Assembly (NCBI GenBank): GCA_031265035.1 | Contig: JAISDE010000142.1 | Coordinates: 1 to 38,777, forward strand | DNA length: 38,777 nt | Direction: 5' to 3' | From: Peptococcaceae bacterium | GTDB taxonomy: Bacteria; Bacillota; Peptococcia; DRI-13; UBA5745 | Part shown: piece by piece, positions 36,133-38,777 of the stretch | Layout: every line of letters starts with the position of its first letter | Position numbering within the stretch: position 1 is the first letter of the stretch | The notes under the pieces: generated by a model | Database searches by the model: none | The model's input: the letters and a program-made list of their open reading frames with translations, nothing else | What the model was told of the DNA's origin: nothing | Made by a program: the position numbers and the translations under genes

Positions 36133-37053
36133 ATGGCCAGATATGTGCTGAAACGGGTATTGATCTCCATTCCCGTACTGGTCGGGGTAGCATTGATCTT
36201 ATTTTTACTGTTGAACGTCGTGCCGGGAGATCCGGTCACCATGATGATGCGGGAACACATCAAGCCCGATCTGATTGAGATCTTTCGGGAGCGCATGGGC
36301 CTCAATGACCCGGTGTTGGTTCGTTTCGGCAAGTACATGCTCAACGCCCTGCATGGGGATTTTGGTATGTCCTACAAATTGCGACGGGATATTTCCGAGC
36401 TGATTTTCCAAGCCTTCCCCCAGACCATCAAGCTGACAATCTACGCCGCCCTGGTGGCCTGGTGCATCGGCATCCCCGCCGGCATCATATCGGCGATCAA
36501 GCAAAACACCCTGATCGATCGCTCCTTCATGGCCTTTTCTCTCATGGGGGTCTCCCTGCCCGTCTTCTGGGCCGGCCTGCTGATGCAATATGTTTTCGCT
36601 TTTAAGCTGTCCCTTTTGCCGGTCAGCGGCTATTACAGTATCCGGCATTATATCATGCCGTCCATCGTCCTGGGCTGGAGTTCCGCCGGCAGCATCGCCC
36701 GGATGACCCGCTCCAATCTGCTGGAGATCATGAAGAACGATTTTATCCGCACCGCCCGGGCCAAGGGCCTGAAGGAGACGTCGGTGATCCTGGGCCACGC
36801 CCTGAAAAACGCCATGCTACCGGTGGTGACCATGATGGCCATCCAAGTATCCGGCCTCCTGGGAGGCGCCGTGATGACGGAAAGCATCTTCGGCGTCCCC
36901 GGCCTGGGGGTGCTGGCGATCGACGGCATCAGGTACCGGGATATGCCGCTGCTCCAGGGCACTATCTTGTTTACTACCGTCATAGTGATCGCCGGCAACC
37001 TGATCGCGGATCTGCTGTACTCCGTCCTCGATCCGCGCATCCGGTATGAGTAG
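36133..37053 (+). CDS. Dipeptide/oligopeptide ABC transporter permease (DppB/OppB family)
   Basis: 'RYVLKRVLISIPVLVGVALILFLLLNVVPGDPV', 'FIRTARAKGLKETSVILGHALKNAMLPVVT'. Confidence 0.95.
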   Translation: MARYVLKRVLISIPVLVGVALILFLLLNVVPGDPVTMMMREHIKPDLIEIFRERMGLNDPVLVRFGKYMLNALHGDFGMSYKLRRDISELIFQAFPQTIKLTIYAALVAWCIGIPAGIISAIKQNTLIDRSFMAFSLMGVSLPVFWAGLLMQYVFAFKLSLLPVSGYYSIRHYIMPSIVLGWSSAGSIARMTRSNLLEIMKNDFIRTARAKGLKETSVILGHALKNAMLPVVTMMAIQVSGLLGGAVMTESIFGVPGLGVLAIDGIRYRDMPLLQGTILFTTVIVIAGNLIADLLYSVLDPRIRYE

Positions 37054-37058
37054 GGGGG

Positions 37059-38030
37059 ATGAGGATGAAGCTGGACGACAATAAATTAACCCCGTCCGCC
37101 GCGGGCGCCGGCGCCGGTACCGGCGCTGAGGCGGTTCCTGACGCCGCCTTGTACGCCGACGAGGACGCCGACGCCGAGCTGCTGGACGACGATGGGATTT
37201 TTGATCACCTTAAAAGCATGTTGCGCAAAAATAAGCTGGCCGCCTTTTCCCTGCTGGTGATCCTGATTTTCGCCGGGGCGGCGGCCTTGGCGCCTTTGAT
37301 CGCGCCCTACAACCCCAATACCCCCGTACTCAGCGAGCGTTTCGCCCCACCCTCCCTCGCCCATTGGCTGGGCTGTGACGAGCTGGGCCGGGACGCTTTC
37401 AGCCGTTTACTCTACGGCACCCGGGTGTCCATGATGATCGGCCTGGTGCCTACTACTATCTCCATGGTTTTCGGTACCTTGCTGGGCTTGTTCGCCGGCT
37501 ATTACGGCGGCAAGGTGGATTTTACCATCATGCGTTTCGCCGATATCGTGCTGGCCTTCCCCTCCCTGCTACTGGCGATGGTGGTGATGTATACCCTGGG
37601 TGGCAGCCTGATGAACATCTTCATCGCCCTGAGCATCGTCAAATGGGCCGGCACCGCCCGGGTGATCCGCGCCCAGACCATGTCGCTAAAAGAGAAAGAA
37701 TTTGTGGAGGCCGCCCGCTCCATGGGGGTCAAGCGGTGGGTGATCATGTTTCGGCATATTCTGCCCAACTGTATCCCCAACCTGATTGTGTTATTCACCT
37801 TAAATATCCCGGAATCCATTCTCTCCGAGTCCAGCCTGAGTTTTTTGGGGATCGGCGCCCAACCTCCCTCCACCAGCTGGGGGCTAATGGTCTACCGCAG
37901 CAAATCCTATCTGTTTAGCCAGCCCTGGCTGGCCATCGCGCCGGGCGTCGTTATCCTGATTTTTGTTCTGGCCTTCAATTTCCTGGGGGACGGCGTGCGG
38001 GACGCTATGGATCCTTACCTGAAAGATTAA
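37059..38030 (+). CDS. Dipeptide/oligopeptide ABC transporter permease (DppC/OppC family)
   Basis: 'HWLGCDELGRDAFSRLLYGTRVSM', 'EFVEAARSMGVKRWVIMFRHILPNCIPNLIV'. Confidence 0.95.
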   Translation: MRMKLDDNKLTPSAAGAGAGTGAEAVPDAALYADEDADAELLDDDGIFDHLKSMLRKNKLAAFSLLVILIFAGAAALAPLIAPYNPNTPVLSERFAPPSLAHWLGCDELGRDAFSRLLYGTRVSMMIGLVPTTISMVFGTLLGLFAGYYGGKVDFTIMRFADIVLAFPSLLLAMVVMYTLGGSLMNIFIALSIVKWAGTARVIRAQTMSLKEKEFVEAARSMGVKRWVIMFRHILPNCIPNLIVLFTLNIPESILSESSLSFLGIGAQPPSTSWGLMVYRSKSYLFSQPWLAIAPGVVILIFVLAFNFLGDGVRDAMDPYLKD

Positions 38031-38054
38031 CCGTAATCATTAGGAGGAAATGAA

Positions 38055-38777
38055 ATGCTGCAAATCACCGACCTGAAAACCCACTTTTTCACCGATAAAG
38101 GCGTGGTGCCGGCGGTAGACGGCGTTACCCTCCGCGTCCCCAAGCAGAGCGTCGTCGGTGTGGTGGGCGAGTCGGGCTGCGGTAAAAGCGTCACCGCCAT
38201 GTCGGTTTTGCGCTTGGTCAGCCGGCCGGGCCGAATCGTCGCCGGCAGCGTCAAGCTGGAGGGGGAAGATCTGACCGCCAAAAAAACCGGGGAGATGCAC
38301 GATATCCGGGGCAACAAGATTTCCGTCATCTTTCAGGAGCCTATGACCTCCTTGAATCCGGTCTATACGGTAGGCAAACAGGTGGCGGAGGCCATCATCG
38401 TCCACCAAAAGGTAGGCCGGGCGGCGGCCCGGCGGCAGGTGGTGGATATCTTCAAGGCGGTAGGCATCCCGGAGGCGGAAAAGCGCCTGCGCTCCTTCCC
38501 CCATCAGCTTTCCGGCGGCCTGCGCCAGCGGGTGATGATCGCCATGGCCATGGTCTGTCAGCCCAAGCTGATGATCGCCGACGAGCCTACCACCGCCCTT
38601 GATGTCACCATTGAGGCTCAGATCCTGCATTTGATGAAAAATCTGGAAAAAGACCGGGGCACCTCCATTATGCTAATCACCCACAATATGGGCGTGGTGG
38701 CGGAAATCTGCGATTACGTCTATGTGATGTACGCCGGCAAGATCATGGAGCAGGCGGATATTTTCGATCTGTTTGAT
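38055..38777 (+). CDS. Dipeptide/oligopeptide ABC transporter ATP-binding protein (DppD/OppD family), truncated at window edge
   Basis: Walker [11 protein letters not shown], '[15 protein letters not shown]', Walker [14 protein letters not shown]; aggaggaaatgaaATG; open to the window end. Confidence 0.95.
   Translation, partial: MLQITDLKTHFFTDKGVVPAVDGVTLRVPKQSVVGVVGESGCGKSVTAMSVLRLVSRPGRIVAGSVKLEGEDLTAKKTGEMHDIRGNKISVIFQEPMTSLNPVYTVGKQVAEAIIVHQKVGRAAARRQVVDIFKAVGIPEAEKRLRSFPHQLSGGLRQRVMIAMAMVCQPKLMIADEPTTALDVTIEAQILHLMKNLEKDRGTSIMLITHNMGVVAEICDYVYVMYAGKIMEQADIFDLFD

Overview
The window looks like a GC-rich bacterial chromosome segment, probably Firmicutes/Clostridia-like; that placement is inferred from the V-ATPase operon order and gene content. 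Backbone modules: a fused [2Fe-2S]/molybdopterin oxidoreductase (-); a hybrid histidine kinase + nucleotidyltransferase + GT4 glycosyltransferase operon; a two-subunit class I fumarase (-); a complete V-type ATPase operon in the Enterococcus-type ntpFIKECGABD order; a bacteriohemerythrin; and a Dpp/Opp-type peptide ABC transporter cut by the right window edge. Two accessory zones interrupt it. Zone 1 (about 3.7-13.4 kb) has two immunity-like genes, a DUF2089 module with remnants of a second copy, a serine-recombinase C-terminal remnant, an AlbA/Schlafen-type ATP-binding protein, and a RelB/DinJ antitoxin gene split by a complete IS4/IS1634-like element with terminal inverted repeats and a target duplication. 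Zone 2 (about 28.9-33.3 kb) has PIN and YoeB toxin-antitoxin loci, an orphan antitoxin, a GNAT-CutA fusion and a second AlbA-type protein. The least explained signal is a recurring pattern of short tandem or ectopic micro-duplications in gaps next to gene ends, including a perfect 37-bp copy of glycosyltransferase coding sequence about 2.3 kb away. No tRNA, rRNA or CRISPR array was recognised. All family assignments come from reading the sequence, without database searches.
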